DNA of 64,000 nucleotides from Culicoidibacter larvae (GCF_005771635.1 NZ_VBWP01000008.1:62001-126000); one strand, 5' to 3'; counted from the first letter of the stretch, positions 7,712 through 15,764 are shown. Numbers and translations: made by a program. The notes: a model not told the origin generated them from the sequence alone.

Positions 7712-8659
7712 ATGAAGGTTTTTGATGCACATTTAGATACGTTCTACCATATTGCACTTGCCGATAAAGATGGCAGTAAAGCACTTTTTAAGAACGAGCA
7801 TTTTCCAAAGTTACAAAAAGGCGAGACTAAGGCTGGCGTTTTTGTCATTTATACTGAAGGAGATAGTCCCGAAGCAAAATATGAGCAGGCATTAGATATC
7901 ATGATGGCCATGAGTCGTGAATTGTATCGTAATCGTGATATTATTATGCCGATTACCAGTAGCGCTGACTTTGATGTATTAGAAGCAAGCGACAAAACCG
8001 GAATTATTCTTGGTATTGAAGGTATGGAGTTCTTGGAAGTAAACTTTGATTTGCTGTATGTCTTGGCACAAATGGGTGTGCGGCACGGTGGTTTGACCTG
8101 GAATGAAGCTAATGCTTTCGCTGCTGGTGCCGGCGCTGATGATCGGCTCGGGCTTACCGATTGGGGTAAGACATTGGTGCGGCGGATGGAAGACCTGCAT
8201 ATGGTTGTTGACTTGGCACATGCCAATGAACAGACTTTCTATGATGTGTATCAGATGGCAGCAAGACCGTTTATTGTTTCACATTCTGCAGCTTATGAAC
8301 TATTTAATCATCCGCGTAATTTAAAAGATGCTCAACTACAAGCGGTTGCTGAAATCGGTGGGTTGATTGGCGTTAATGCCTGGGGTGGATTTTTGGCTGA
8401 GGAAAATCCGCATATTGATGATTATATGCGCCACTTAGTATATATTGCTGATAAAATCGGTGTTGAACATGTTGGCTTAGGTTTTGACTTCTGTGACTTC
8501 CTGCCGGGTTATATGGAGAAACCATTAACCAAAAATTTAGAAACATCAAATCAGGTACAAAACTTGGTTGCAAAGTTGCGCGAGCATGGCTTCAGTGAGC
8601 AAGAGGTTCAGGCAATTTGTTATGATAACTATGCAAACTTCTTCCGCAAATGGCTTTAA
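7712..8659 (+). CDS. Membrane dipeptidase (M19, renal dipeptidase family)
   Basis: A 315-residue zinc dipeptidase of amidohydrolase fold. It begins DAHLDTFYH (metal ligands His and Asp of HxD), has GIEGMEFLE (bridging Glu), LAHANEQTF (His), and VSHSAAYELFNHPRNL (His and active-site Arg/Asn loop), ending with GLGFDFCDF for the catalytic Asp. There is no signal peptide, so despite the family name it is cytoplasmic. Bacterial M19 enzymes split many dipeptides, including some with a D residue at the C terminus. Its start abuts the rpiA stop with no gap, implying coupled translation. The metabolic link to rpiA is not obvious. Followed by a terminator. Confidence 0.92.
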   Translation: MKVFDAHLDTFYHIALADKDGSKALFKNEHFPKLQKGETKAGVFVIYTEGDSPEAKYEQALDIMMAMSRELYRNRDIIMPITSSADFDVLEASDKTGIILGIEGMEFLEVNFDLLYVLAQMGVRHGGLTWNEANAFAAGAGADDRLGLTDWGKTLVRRMEDLHMVVDLAHANEQTFYDVYQMAARPFIVSHSAAYELFNHPRNLKDAQLQAVAEIGGLIGVNAWGGFLAEENPHIDDYMRHLVYIADKIGVEHVGLGFDFCDFLPGYMEKPLTKNLETSNQVQNLVAKLREHGFSEQEVQAICYDNYANFFRKWL

Positions 8660-8668
8660 GAGAATAGG

Positions 8669-8703
8669 AAAAAAGGCTTCGTTTATGACGAAGTCTTTTT
8701 AAT
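8669..8703 (+). terminator. Terminator after M19 gene
   Basis: The stem GGCTTCG / CGAAGTC (one wobble) encloses TTTATGA and is followed by TTTTT. An almost identical copy ends the next operon at 10939-10973. Confidence 0.92.
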
Positions 8704-8705
8704 AT

Positions 8706-8734
8706 TTGACAAAAGGTAACTAGTTACGTATAAT
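8706..8734 (+). promoter_or_regulatory. Promoter of the MarR operon with embedded palindrome
   Basis: TTGACA (8706-8711), 17-base spacer, TATAAT (8729-8734): a full consensus sigma-A promoter. The perfect palindrome GTAACTAGTTAC (8716-8727) fills most of the spacer, where a bound MarR dimer would block polymerase. The transcript would start only about 10 bases before the ATG. Confidence 0.88.
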
Positions 8735-8750
8735 TGTGGTGGTGATTAAA

Positions 8751-9194
8751 ATGAGAAATCAAGAATTTATTTTCGGTGCAATGTTTCAGTACTCAAATAA
8801 GCTACAAAATATCGGTGATCGAGTTTTTGGTGATATTTCTATGAAGCAGTGGTTTCTGCTGGCAGCAATACATGCAATTGCTTTAGAGCATCCAGGACTT
8901 AGTGAAGTCGCTGATTTTATTGGGTATAGCAGACAGAATGTTAAGAAGATTGCTTTGCAACTTGAAAGTGCTGGTTTAGTAGTTTTGCAGAAAGACAAGG
9001 ATGACAAACGGTTTACTAGAATTTCAATGACACCGGCATGTCACCAATATTTGAAAACACGAGAGCCAGATGAAGAACGGTTAATGAAACAATTATTTAG
9101 GAATTTTTCAGCAACTGAATTGGATGTTCTTGCTCAGTTAATGTATAAACTGGGTGACAATATTACAACTATGGATGCTGAAATAAGTAAATGA
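8751..9194 (+). CDS. MarR family transcriptional regulator
   Basis: A 147-residue winged-helix regulator. The DNA-binding part (about residues 30-100) reads WFLLAAIHAIA, LSEVADFIGYSRQNVKKIALQLESAGLV, then the wing LQKDKDDKRFTRISMT, which has the DxRxxRI-type MarR wing. I start at the ATG at 8751, with GGTGGTG just before it; an in-frame GTG at 8736 would begin almost on the -10 box. The consensus promoter in front contains a perfect 12-bp palindrome, so it very likely represses its own operon. The two downstream genes (a multi-pass membrane protein and a DUF6544-like protein) are 28 and 1 bases apart and should share its control. The ligand is unknown. Confidence 0.9.
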   Translation: MRNQEFIFGAMFQYSNKLQNIGDRVFGDISMKQWFLLAAIHAIALEHPGLSEVADFIGYSRQNVKKIALQLESAGLVVLQKDKDDKRFTRISMTPACHQYLKTREPDEERLMKQLFRNFSATELDVLAQLMYKLGDNITTMDAEISK

Positions 9195-9222
9195 CAAGAT
9201 ATAATTTTTTAAGGAGAATATT

Positions 9223-10080
9223 ATGAAGAAGAGTATTGCTTTTTTATATTGGATTTCAGCAATAACTGCCATTATTTCGGCAGGCGCAGGAATTATTTTT
9301 TCGTTTGGCAGTCGTTCACAGATAGTTACAAATATTTATGGTCAGACGGTTACATTATTGGGCAGCGGTGTTTATGCAAATGATTCAATTATGAGGGCTG
9401 GTGCTGTAATAGGTACGGATATTGTTGTTGTTATAGTGGCATGCATTCTTATTGTAACTATGGTGTTCTTTAAGAAAAAGCCTTATCTATCACTGGTTCA
9501 AACTGGGTTGCTGGCGATTATATTATATGCCACAACATGCCTTTTGCTCGGAACGACATTTAATCGTCTATTCTTGTTCTACATTCTTCAATTTAGTTGT
9601 ACCTTTTTTGCTTTTGTACTTTCTTTGAACAAGATTATTAGTAAAAGGTCATTTGTCGACCAAGTATATGAGCAACGGAATACAGCATTAGCAATATTTA
9701 TGATTATTAGTGGTTGCTCAGTTCTGCAATGGTTGGCATATATTCTTCCGGTTATGGTATTTGGCACTCCCATGGAAATAATTGATGTTTATTCAACTGA
9801 GCCAACGTTTGTTCTTGATTTAGGTATCATTTTACCGACGATGATTTATTGTGGTATAATGCTTTTTAAAAGAAAACCTATTGCTTATCAACTTACACCG
9901 ATTATGTTAATATTGCTTACTGGTGTTGCTGCTTTTGTTATTAGTCAGACTTTTGTTCAATCATCACTTGGCATTGTTCTCCGAATTGAACAATTAATTG
10001 GTTTAGTTATCTTGTTTGTTGTGCTGGGAGGATTAGCTCTACTATTTAACATTCGTTTATTAAAGCAGGTGAAATGCTAG
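9223..10080 (+). CDS. Polytopic membrane protein of unknown function
   Basis: A 285-residue very hydrophobic protein with about eight predicted transmembrane helices (near residues 5-27, 63-83, 88-110, 115-135, 155-180, 200-220, 228-248 and 260-280). There is a small extracellular-looking loop between helices 1 and 2 (QIVTNIYGQTVTLLGSGVYAND). I recognise no catalytic motif or named domain. AAGGAG precedes the ATG. It is the second gene of the MarR operon; the stop codon lies one base before the next ATG, so it is tightly coupled to the DUF6544-like protein and the two may act together at the membrane. Confidence 0.8.
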   Translation: MKKSIAFLYWISAITAIISAGAGIIFSFGSRSQIVTNIYGQTVTLLGSGVYANDSIMRAGAVIGTDIVVVIVACILIVTMVFFKKKPYLSLVQTGLLAIILYATTCLLLGTTFNRLFLFYILQFSCTFFAFVLSLNKIISKRSFVDQVYEQRNTALAIFMIISGCSVLQWLAYILPVMVFGTPMEIIDVYSTEPTFVLDLGIILPTMIYCGIMLFKRKPIAYQLTPIMLILLTGVAAFVISQTFVQSSLGIVLRIEQLIGLVILFVVLGGLALLFNIRLLKQVKC

Positions 10081-10081
10081 C

Positions 10082-10933
10082 ATGAAAAAAATAAAGATTT
10101 GTGGTGTAAAGATGATTTTACTTATTGGCATAATTGGAACGGTTGCCCTGCTTGCATATATATTGATATTTCCATATTCACCGGTTGTCGGAGAATATCA
10201 TCAACTGCAAACTGAAGCGGAGAGAAAACTAACGCCTAAAAATGATAAAATAACGGTGTCAGACCTTCAACGGTTGCCGAATTTATTTCAGGAGTATTAT
10301 ATTGCTAATGGTTATATCGGTCAGCCGTTTATTAATCATTTCGAGATTAGTGCCAGCCAAGCTTATTTTAAGTTGGGCAGTGATAAACCGGAAATCAGCA
10401 TTAACTATTATGTAGATGATTATCTTGGTTCTACGGTAGAGCGTTTGGCATTTATTGATGGTAGGTTATTCTTGATGCCTTTTCAGGGAATAGATAGTTA
10501 TATTGATGGTCAGGGTGGTATGAAGGGGATTGTTGCCAAACATATTCAATTATTTAATGAGCGTTCCGATGCGATGAGTGAGGCGGCACTGCTTACTTAT
10601 CTTTCGGAGATATTTATTCATCCGGCATTTTTATTACAAGAAACAATTGCATTCAAGGAACTTGATGATTATTCTGTACAAGTATCAATCAGAGATAGTG
10701 GGCAAACTGTTTCCGGTGTCTATTATTTCAATAATGCAAAGCAAATTACTTCCTTTAGCGTTGAAGAACGATATTGTGATGAAACTAAAAGTTATGAAAG
10801 CTGGGAAGCTATTTTCGATAACTATCAATTGAGTAATGGTGTTTCTTTGCCAAAAATGATGCAAGCTGTCTGGCATTTTAAAACTGGGGATCTGCTTTAT
10901 TTTGATAGTGATGATATAGTTGTTAATTGGTAG
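10082..10933 (+). CDS. DUF6544/DUF6920-like protein with N-terminal membrane anchor
   Basis: A 283-residue protein. Residues 12-31 form one transmembrane anchor (MILLIGIIGTVALLAYILIF), and the rest would be extracytoplasmic. The body resembles the DUF6544/DUF6920 family as I know it: a LPxxFQEYY start, the middle stretch GQGGMKGIVA, then AALLTYLSEIFIHPAFLL (the family's conserved 'yL.E....P..LL' block), DYSVQVSIRDSGQTVSGVYYFN, and a C-terminal W-x6-GVSLPKMMQAVWHF block. Function of the family is unknown; the fold recalls lipoprotein-sorting-factor-like beta barrels (inference). Third gene of the MarR operon, followed by a terminator nearly identical to that after the M19 gene. Confidence 0.75.
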   Translation: MKKIKICGVKMILLIGIIGTVALLAYILIFPYSPVVGEYHQLQTEAERKLTPKNDKITVSDLQRLPNLFQEYYIANGYIGQPFINHFEISASQAYFKLGSDKPEISINYYVDDYLGSTVERLAFIDGRLFLMPFQGIDSYIDGQGGMKGIVAKHIQLFNERSDAMSEAALLTYLSEIFIHPAFLLQETIAFKELDDYSVQVSIRDSGQTVSGVYYFNNAKQITSFSVEERYCDETKSYESWEAIFDNYQLSNGVSLPKMMQAVWHFKTGDLLYFDSDDIVVNW

Positions 10934-10938
10934 AATAG

Positions 10939-10973
10939 GAAAAAGACTTCGTTTATGACGAAGCCTTTTTTTG
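10939..10973 (+). terminator. Terminator of the MarR operon
   Basis: The stem GACTTCG / CGAAGCC encloses TTTATGA and is followed by TTTTTTT. With its GAATAGGAAAAA prefix it repeats the element at 8661-8703 almost base for base. Confidence 0.93.
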
Positions 10974-11038
10974 TTTTCCCTAAAAAAGAAAAACCACTGA
11001 AAAAGGGGGGGGATCAGCAGTTTTTCAAAAGAGGATAT

Positions 11039-11131
11039 ATGAAAAAGTTTTTGGGTAAATATATATCATCGCAAGATTGCGTTGAAAAGAGTGGAAATGA
11101 AAGTCATTTATCTTTCATGCTTTTATTATAG
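11039..11131 (+). CDS. Possible 30-residue peptide
   Basis: An ATG with AGAGG 6 bases upstream opens a 30-codon frame beginning MKKFLGKYISSQ and ending FMLLL. It begins with a basic stretch and ends hydrophobic, but is too short to judge, and no promoter was seen nearer than the terminated MarR operon. It may be a chance frame or a small secreted or leader peptide. Confidence 0.25.
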   Translation: MKKFLGKYISSQDCVEKSGNESHLSFMLLL

Positions 11132-11203
11132 GTGAGCGGTATGCATTCTGTATGTTACTTATGTGTTGTTTCTGTGAATATTGCACTTTTTTAAATTAAG
11201 ATC

Positions 11204-11222
11204 TTAGTAACACTATTACTAA
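11204..11222. promoter_or_regulatory. Inverted repeat upstream of PuuR-like promoter
   Basis: TTAGTAA (11204-11210) and TTACTAA (11216-11222) are perfect 7-bp arms with a 5-base spacer, 22 bases upstream of the -35 box. It is a candidate binding site for an activator or repressor. Confidence 0.45.
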
Positions 11223-11243
11223 ACTTTTTTCTTACTTTTGCTA

Positions 11244-11272
11244 TTGAAATATGCTATAAAACTAGATATAAT
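11244..11272 (+). promoter_or_regulatory. Promoter of the puuR-like/potABCD operon
   Basis: TTGAAA (11244-11249), 17-base spacer, TATAAT (11267-11272). It lies 90 bases upstream of the regulator start; no other good promoter is seen before potA. Confidence 0.82.
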
Positions 11273-11291
11273 ATAACAGCTATGATAAGTG

Positions 11292-11326
11292 TAAAAGTAA
11301 ACTTAGAGTCATTTAAAAGTAAACTT
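11292..11326 (+). promoter_or_regulatory. Tandem direct repeats, candidate regulator operator
   Basis: TAAAAGTAAACTT occurs at 11292-11304 and again at 11314-11326, 22 bases (two helical turns) apart, just after the expected transcription start. Binding on one face of the DNA would block the operon. The XRE-cupin regulator encoded next is the obvious candidate to bind. Confidence 0.6.
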
Positions 11327-11362
11327 TTCAGCTTTCTGCGCTTATTTTAAGGAGTGAATAAT

Positions 11363-11905
11363 ATGTTGATCGGCAAGAAATTAAAGAGCTTGCGCGTTGA
11401 AAAAGGTTTAACTCAGGAAGAATTAGGTGAGCGGACAGATTTAACCAAAGGATTTATTTCGCAATTAGAACGTGATTTAAATTCACCATCTATTGAAACT
11501 TTGCTTTCAATTCTTGAAGTACTTGGTTGCCCGCCAAAAGATTTTTTTGATGAGGGTGCTTCACATCAAAAAATTTTATATACCAATGATGAATGTACTG
11601 TATTTGAAGATGATGAAAAAGGCTATCGTTTACAGTGGCTGGTTCCTGAATCTAATGAAAACGAAATGGAGCCGGTTAAACTGACCTTTACTAAAAAAGG
11701 TGAGTTTAAAAAATTTGAACCATCTCTTTCAGAAACATTCGGGTATGTGCTTAAAGGTTCAGTTCAAGTTAATTTAGGTGAACAGGAAGTTGTTGCCAAA
11801 AGCGGTGAATCAATTTATTTTTATTCTGAGAGTGAACATCAGTTATCGAATGCTCATAATGGCGAGAGCGAAGTTATTTTGGTGGTTACTAATTCATATT
11901 TGTAA
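11363..11905 (+). CDS. puuR: XRE-cupin transcriptional regulator, PuuR-like
   Basis: A 180-residue protein. Residues 4-60 are an XRE helix-turn-helix (KLKSLRVEKGLTQEELGERTDLTKGFISQLERDLNSPSIETL, seen in two blocks), and residues 105-178 form a cupin barrel (GYVLKGSVQVNLGEQEVVAKSGES). This architecture upstream of potABCD is well known in Firmicutes and senses polyamines or related small molecules. The ATG at 11363 has AAGGAG 8 bases upstream; a GTG 9 bases earlier lies inside that ribosome site and is rejected. First gene of a five-gene unit; 43 bases separate it from potA. Confidence 0.88.
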   Translation: MLIGKKLKSLRVEKGLTQEELGERTDLTKGFISQLERDLNSPSIETLLSILEVLGCPPKDFFDEGASHQKILYTNDECTVFEDDEKGYRLQWLVPESNENEMEPVKLTFTKKGEFKKFEPSLSETFGYVLKGSVQVNLGEQEVVAKSGESIYFYSESEHQLSNAHNGESEVILVVTNSYL

Positions 11906-11948
11906 ATTTTATCAGTAAATAATAGGAAAAAGTTTTAGAGGTGATTAT

Positions 11949-13040
11949 ATGGAACAAAACACAATTATTGCATTTGAAAATGTTAGTAAAGAGTTCGATG
12001 GAGAACGCGTTTTAGCAAATATTAGTTTTGAGCTGGAACGCGGAAAGTTTTATACATTGTTAGGACCATCGGGTTGTGGGAAGACAACAATTTTGCGTTT
12101 GATTGCTGGATTCGAGTCTGCAACTGAGGGTGATATCTATATTGATGGCAAACGGGTGAATGATATTGCTGCTAATAAACGACCGGTTAATACCGTGTTT
12201 CAGGATTATGCTTTATTTCCTCATTTGAATGTCTTTGAAAATGTTGCATTCGGGCTGCGAATTAAAAAGGTTCCGGAAAAAGAAATACAGGAGCGGGTGA
12301 ATCGTGCGCTGCAACTCGTAAACTTATCGAATTTTATTCATCGTGCGATTGATGAAATGTCTGGTGGGCAAAAGCAACGGGTAGCTATTGCACGGGCGAT
12401 TGTTAATGAGCCAGATGTGATTTTACTTGATGAGCCATTATCAGCACTGGATTTGAAATTACGGACTGATATGCAGGTTGAGTTACGAAATTTACAGAAG
12501 CAATTGGGTTTAACTTTTGTTTTTGTTACCCATGATCAAGAAGAGGCATTGGCAATGTCCGATGAGATTTTTGTTTTGAATGCCGGCGAAATTGAACAAT
12601 CGGGAAGCCCGATTGATATTTATGATGAGCCGGTGAATCGGTATGTTGCTGATTTTATTGGTGAGGCAAATATTTTACCTGGAATTATGCGTGCTGATTT
12701 TGAAATTGAATTTGTTGGCAAGCGTTTTGAGTGCGTTGACCAGGGCTTGAATAAGGATGAGGCGGTTGAGCTGGTCATTCGGCCGGAAGATTTAGAGGTT
12801 GTTACAAAGCGTGAAGATGTAAAGTTCACGGTAATTGTGCAGTCGGTTTTGTTCCGTGGTGTTCATTATGAGTTGGTTTGTCGTGATGCCGATGGCAATG
12901 ACTGGTTGGTGCACAGTACTAAGCGGGTAAAAGTTGGCGATCGGATTGGTCTAGACTTTACTCCTGAAGATATTCATATTATGCGTATTGGTGAGACTGA
13001 AGAAGAGTTCGATAAACGTCTTGCTGAGTATGATGAGTAG
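11949..13040 (+). CDS. potA: Spermidine/putrescine ABC transporter ATPase
   Basis: A 363-residue ATPase that powers polyamine import. Walker A is GPSGCGKTT, the Q-loop lies in [18 protein letters not shown], the ABC signature is MSGGQKQR, Walker B is [12 protein letters not shown], and the switch His is in [11 protein letters not shown]-terminal TOBE_2 regulatory domain (about residues 270-345) contains [10 protein letters not shown]. All motifs are intact and length is normal. A GAGGTG site precedes the ATG. It is followed by potB after 11 bases. Confidence 0.96.
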   Translation: MEQNTIIAFENVSKEFDGERVLANISFELERGKFYTLLGPSGCGKTTILRLIAGFESATEGDIYIDGKRVNDIAANKRPVNTVFQDYALFPHLNVFENVAFGLRIKKVPEKEIQERVNRALQLVNLSNFIHRAIDEMSGGQKQRVAIARAIVNEPDVILLDEPLSALDLKLRTDMQVELRNLQKQLGLTFVFVTHDQEEALAMSDEIFVLNAGEIEQSGSPIDIYDEPVNRYVADFIGEANILPGIMRADFEIEFVGKRFECVDQGLNKDEAVELVIRPEDLEVVTKREDVKFTVIVQSVLFRGVHYELVCRDADGNDWLVHSTKRVKVGDRIGLDFTPEDIHIMRIGETEEEFDKRLAEYDE

Positions 13041-13051
13041 GGGGAATATAA

Positions 13052-13855
13052 ATGAAGCAAAGAAATTATTTTATTTTTCCTTATGTGATATTTCTGGGGG
13101 TATTTATTATCTTGCCGATGTTATTGATACTTAGTAAGTCATTTTATAACCTCGATGGTGTGTTTTCCTTGGAAAACTACACCAAAATTTTCACCCCGGT
13201 TTATCTGTTATTGATGTTTAATTCATTTAAATATGCATTTTTAATCACGTTATTTTGCGTTGTGATTGGCTATCCGGCGGCTTATTTTTTGATGCGAACC
13301 AAGCATAAGCGCTTGTGGTTGTCTTTGATTTTATTGCCGATGTGGATGAATTTGCTTTTGAAGATTTATGCGTTTATTGGTATTTTTGCCCGCGAGGGAT
13401 TGCTGAATGGTTTGTTGGGACTTGTTGGTGCCGGGCCGTTTCAGTTTTTATTTACCGATTTGGGATTTTTGATTGTATCGGTTTATTTGTTCATTCCATT
13501 TATGATTATGCCGATTTTTAATTCGATTGAAAAAATCAGCCCGTCATTGTTTGATGCGGCATCAGACTTAGGCGCAGGGCGCCTAAGAACGTTTTGGCGT
13601 GTTATCGTACCGCTGACTAAAGAAGGGATCAAGTCAGGCATTCAAGTTGTTTTTATTCCGGCTTTGTCATTATTCTTCTTAACACGTTTAATTGGCGGGA
13701 ATAAAATTATTACTTTAGGAACAGCAATCGAGCAGAACTTTTTAGTAGCACAAAACTACGGTGTTGGTTCGGCAATTGCAGTGGTACTGATTATTATGAT
13801 GTTCTTGCTGATGTTCTTATTGAATCGCTTGCTGAAGACGAAAGGAGGCCGCTAG
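13052..13855 (+). CDS. potB: Spermidine/putrescine ABC permease, first subunit
   Basis: A 267-residue permease with six transmembrane helices. The EAA loop that contacts PotA reads FDAASDLGAGRLRTFWRVIVPLT (written here as the region at residues 167-190). GGGGGAATATAA precedes the start. Its stop is directly followed by the potC ATG, so translation is coupled. PotB and PotC form the channel of the PotABCD importer. Confidence 0.95.
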   Translation: MKQRNYFIFPYVIFLGVFIILPMLLILSKSFYNLDGVFSLENYTKIFTPVYLLLMFNSFKYAFLITLFCVVIGYPAAYFLMRTKHKRLWLSLILLPMWMNLLLKIYAFIGIFAREGLLNGLLGLVGAGPFQFLFTDLGFLIVSVYLFIPFMIMPIFNSIEKISPSLFDAASDLGAGRLRTFWRVIVPLTKEGIKSGIQVVFIPALSLFFLTRLIGGNKIITLGTAIEQNFLVAQNYGVGSAIAVVLIIMMFLLMFLLNRLLKTKGGR

Positions 13856-14659
13856 ATGAAAAAGAAAAAATGGGGCGGAAATATATATTTGCTGATTTTA
13901 TTTGCGATTTTATATATGCCAATCATTTATTTGATTGTCTATTCATTTAATAGTACTGATACTATGAATGGATTTACTGGTTTTAGTTTGCAATGGTTCG
14001 TTGAACTTTTCAAAGATGAACGTTTATTGCAGGCGGTCTTGAATACCGTTGTTATTGGTCTGCTTTCTGCATTGATTGCCACAGTTATTGGTGTTATTGC
14101 TGCAATCGGCTTGTATAATATGCGGCAGAAGCGTGCCCGTGAGGGGATGCTGGCGGTTAATAATATTTTGATAACCAGCCCGGATGTTATTATCGGTGCA
14201 TCATTTTTGATGCTCTTTACTATGGCTGGAATGAGTTTAGGCTTCATTTCGGTGCTGATTGCTCATATTGCCTTTAGTATTCCTTTGGTGGTGTTAATGG
14301 TATTACCAAAGCTAAACGAGATGAATACAAATTTGATTGATGCAGCTTATGATTTAGGTGCTAGTCGGTTCTATGCATTGCGGGCAGTAATCTTACCACA
14401 GATTATGGGTGGTGTGTTTGCCGGGTTTTTCACAGCGCTCACTTATTCTTTAGATGATTTTGCGGTTACTTTTTTCGTTACCGGAAATGGTTTTAGTACG
14501 TTGTCAATCGAAGTATATTCAATGGCTCGGATGGGTATTTCATTGAAAATCAATGCAATTTCAACAGTTATTTTTGTGATTGTTTTTGTTGGAGTGTTGG
14601 TTCAGTATTCGTATCAGCAACAGAAATTAAAGCGGAAGGAGGAGCGTCGTCATGCCTAG
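13856..14659 (+). CDS. potC: Spermidine/putrescine ABC permease, second subunit
   Basis: A 267-residue six-helix permease. The EAA motif is at about residues 160-183 (DAAYDLGASRFYALRAVILP). The N terminus begins with a Lys-rich cytoplasmic tail, and a MNGFTGFSLQWF stretch is typical of PotC. AAAGGAGG lies just before the ATG, inside the end of potB. The last 8 bases overlap potD. Confidence 0.95.
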   Translation: MKKKKWGGNIYLLILFAILYMPIIYLIVYSFNSTDTMNGFTGFSLQWFVELFKDERLLQAVLNTVVIGLLSALIATVIGVIAAIGLYNMRQKRAREGMLAVNNILITSPDVIIGASFLMLFTMAGMSLGFISVLIAHIAFSIPLVVLMVLPKLNEMNTNLIDAAYDLGASRFYALRAVILPQIMGGVFAGFFTALTYSLDDFAVTFFVTGNGFSTLSIEVYSMARMGISLKINAISTVIFVIVFVGVLVQYSYQQQKLKRKEERRHA

Positions 14660-15728
14660 AAAGATGTTATACGGCTTAGCCGGTTTAGTGTTGGTAATTG
14701 CAGTTGTGCTGGGTGCATATTTTATTCCGCCAACTTTAGTTAATGATGAGACAGACGGCGGTAAGACGCTCTCATTTTTAAACTGGGGTGATTATATTGA
14801 TCCTGATTTGATTACTAAGTTTGAAGCTGAAACGGGAGTAAAGGTTATCTACGAAACTTTTGATTCAAACGAGGCGATGCTCGCCAAGATTGAACAAGGT
14901 GGCAGCAATTTTGATTTGGTTGTTCCTTCCGACTATACAATTTCAATTATGAAGGAGAAAAATTTGCTGGCTGAGCTGGATTATGACCAGCTGCCGAATG
15001 CGGTTAATCTTGATCCGAGTTTGTTGCATAAGGAGTTTGATCCGCAGAATGCTTATTCGGTGCCGTACTTCTGGGGAACGGTTGGAATTTTGTACAATAC
15101 AACGATGGTTGATGAGGAGATTACCAGCTGGTCACAATTGTGGGATGTGAAATATCGTAATGATATTTTACTTTCTGATAGTGCTCGCGAGGTTGTCGGG
15201 TTGGCACTCGCGAGCATGGGGTATTCGCAGAATACCACCGATGAAGGTGAGTTGGCGCAGGCTCAGGCGCAGTTGATGGCGCTCAAACCAAATGTGAAGG
15301 CGTTTTTAGGTGATGAAATCAAGATGTTGATGGTTCAGAATGAGGCGCCGTTGTCATTAGTTTGGTCGGGAACGGCGGCAATGGCTATGGAGGAGAACGA
15401 GAATCTTGATTATGTGATTCCCGAAGAGGGCAGTAATATTTGGTATGATAATATGGTTATTCCTGCCAGTGCCCGAAATAAGACGGAGGCACATCAGTTT
15501 ATTAATTTTATGCTTGAACCGGAAAATGCTGCTGCTAATGCTGAGTATGTTGGCTATTCAACACCGAATGAAAAGGCATTGGATTTCTTAGATCCGGAAG
15601 TGCGTGAGGATGAGCGTTTTTATCCAAGTGAAGCAACGATTGAAACTTTGGAAGTGTATCAATATCTTGGTGTGAAATATACCAGTTATTATAACGACAT
15701 TTTCCTAGAAACTAAGATAAGCAGTTAG
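14652..15728 (+). CDS. potD: Spermidine/putrescine-binding protein, membrane-anchored
   Basis: A 358-residue extracellular binding protein (PBP type 2) delivering polyamines to PotBC. Family blocks include LSFLNWGDYIDPDLITKFE, VPSDYTISIMKEKNLL, VPYFWGTVGILYNT, APLSLVWSGTAAMAMEEN and FINFMLEPENAA; acidic and aromatic pocket residues (Trp/Asp) are kept. Residues 7-26 are a hydrophobic anchor, but there is no cysteine anywhere in the protein, so it cannot be a lipoprotein; it is probably held by the uncleaved N-terminal helix or cleaved and shed. GGAGGAG precedes the ATG within potC. Last gene of the operon; terminator follows. Confidence 0.95.
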   Translation: MPRKMLYGLAGLVLVIAVVLGAYFIPPTLVNDETDGGKTLSFLNWGDYIDPDLITKFEAETGVKVIYETFDSNEAMLAKIEQGGSNFDLVVPSDYTISIMKEKNLLAELDYDQLPNAVNLDPSLLHKEFDPQNAYSVPYFWGTVGILYNTTMVDEEITSWSQLWDVKYRNDILLSDSAREVVGLALASMGYSQNTTDEGELAQAQAQLMALKPNVKAFLGDEIKMLMVQNEAPLSLVWSGTAAMAMEENENLDYVIPEEGSNIWYDNMVIPASARNKTEAHQFINFMLEPENAAANAEYVGYSTPNEKALDFLDPEVREDERFYPSEATIETLEVYQYLGVKYTSYYNDIFLETKISS

Positions 15729-15730
15729 TG

Positions 15731-15762
15731 AAAAGCCGCAACTAAATTTGTTGCGGCTTTTT
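15731..15762 (+). terminator. Terminator after potD
   Basis: AAAAGCCGCAAC / GTTGCGGCTTTTT hairpin with T-run, two bases after the stop codon. Confidence 0.93.
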
Positions 15763-15764
15763 AA

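Larger units (their letters stand above)
10934..11362 (+). other. 429-base intergenic region before the PuuR-like gene
   Basis: Contents in order: terminator of the MarR operon; an imperfect hairpin with a run of eight G at 11005-11012; a 30-codon reading frame with a ribosome site; an inverted repeat TTAGTAA-N5-TTACTAA; a good sigma-A promoter; and two 13-base direct repeats between promoter and start codon. The base composition is more AT-rich than the flanking genes. Confidence 0.8.
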
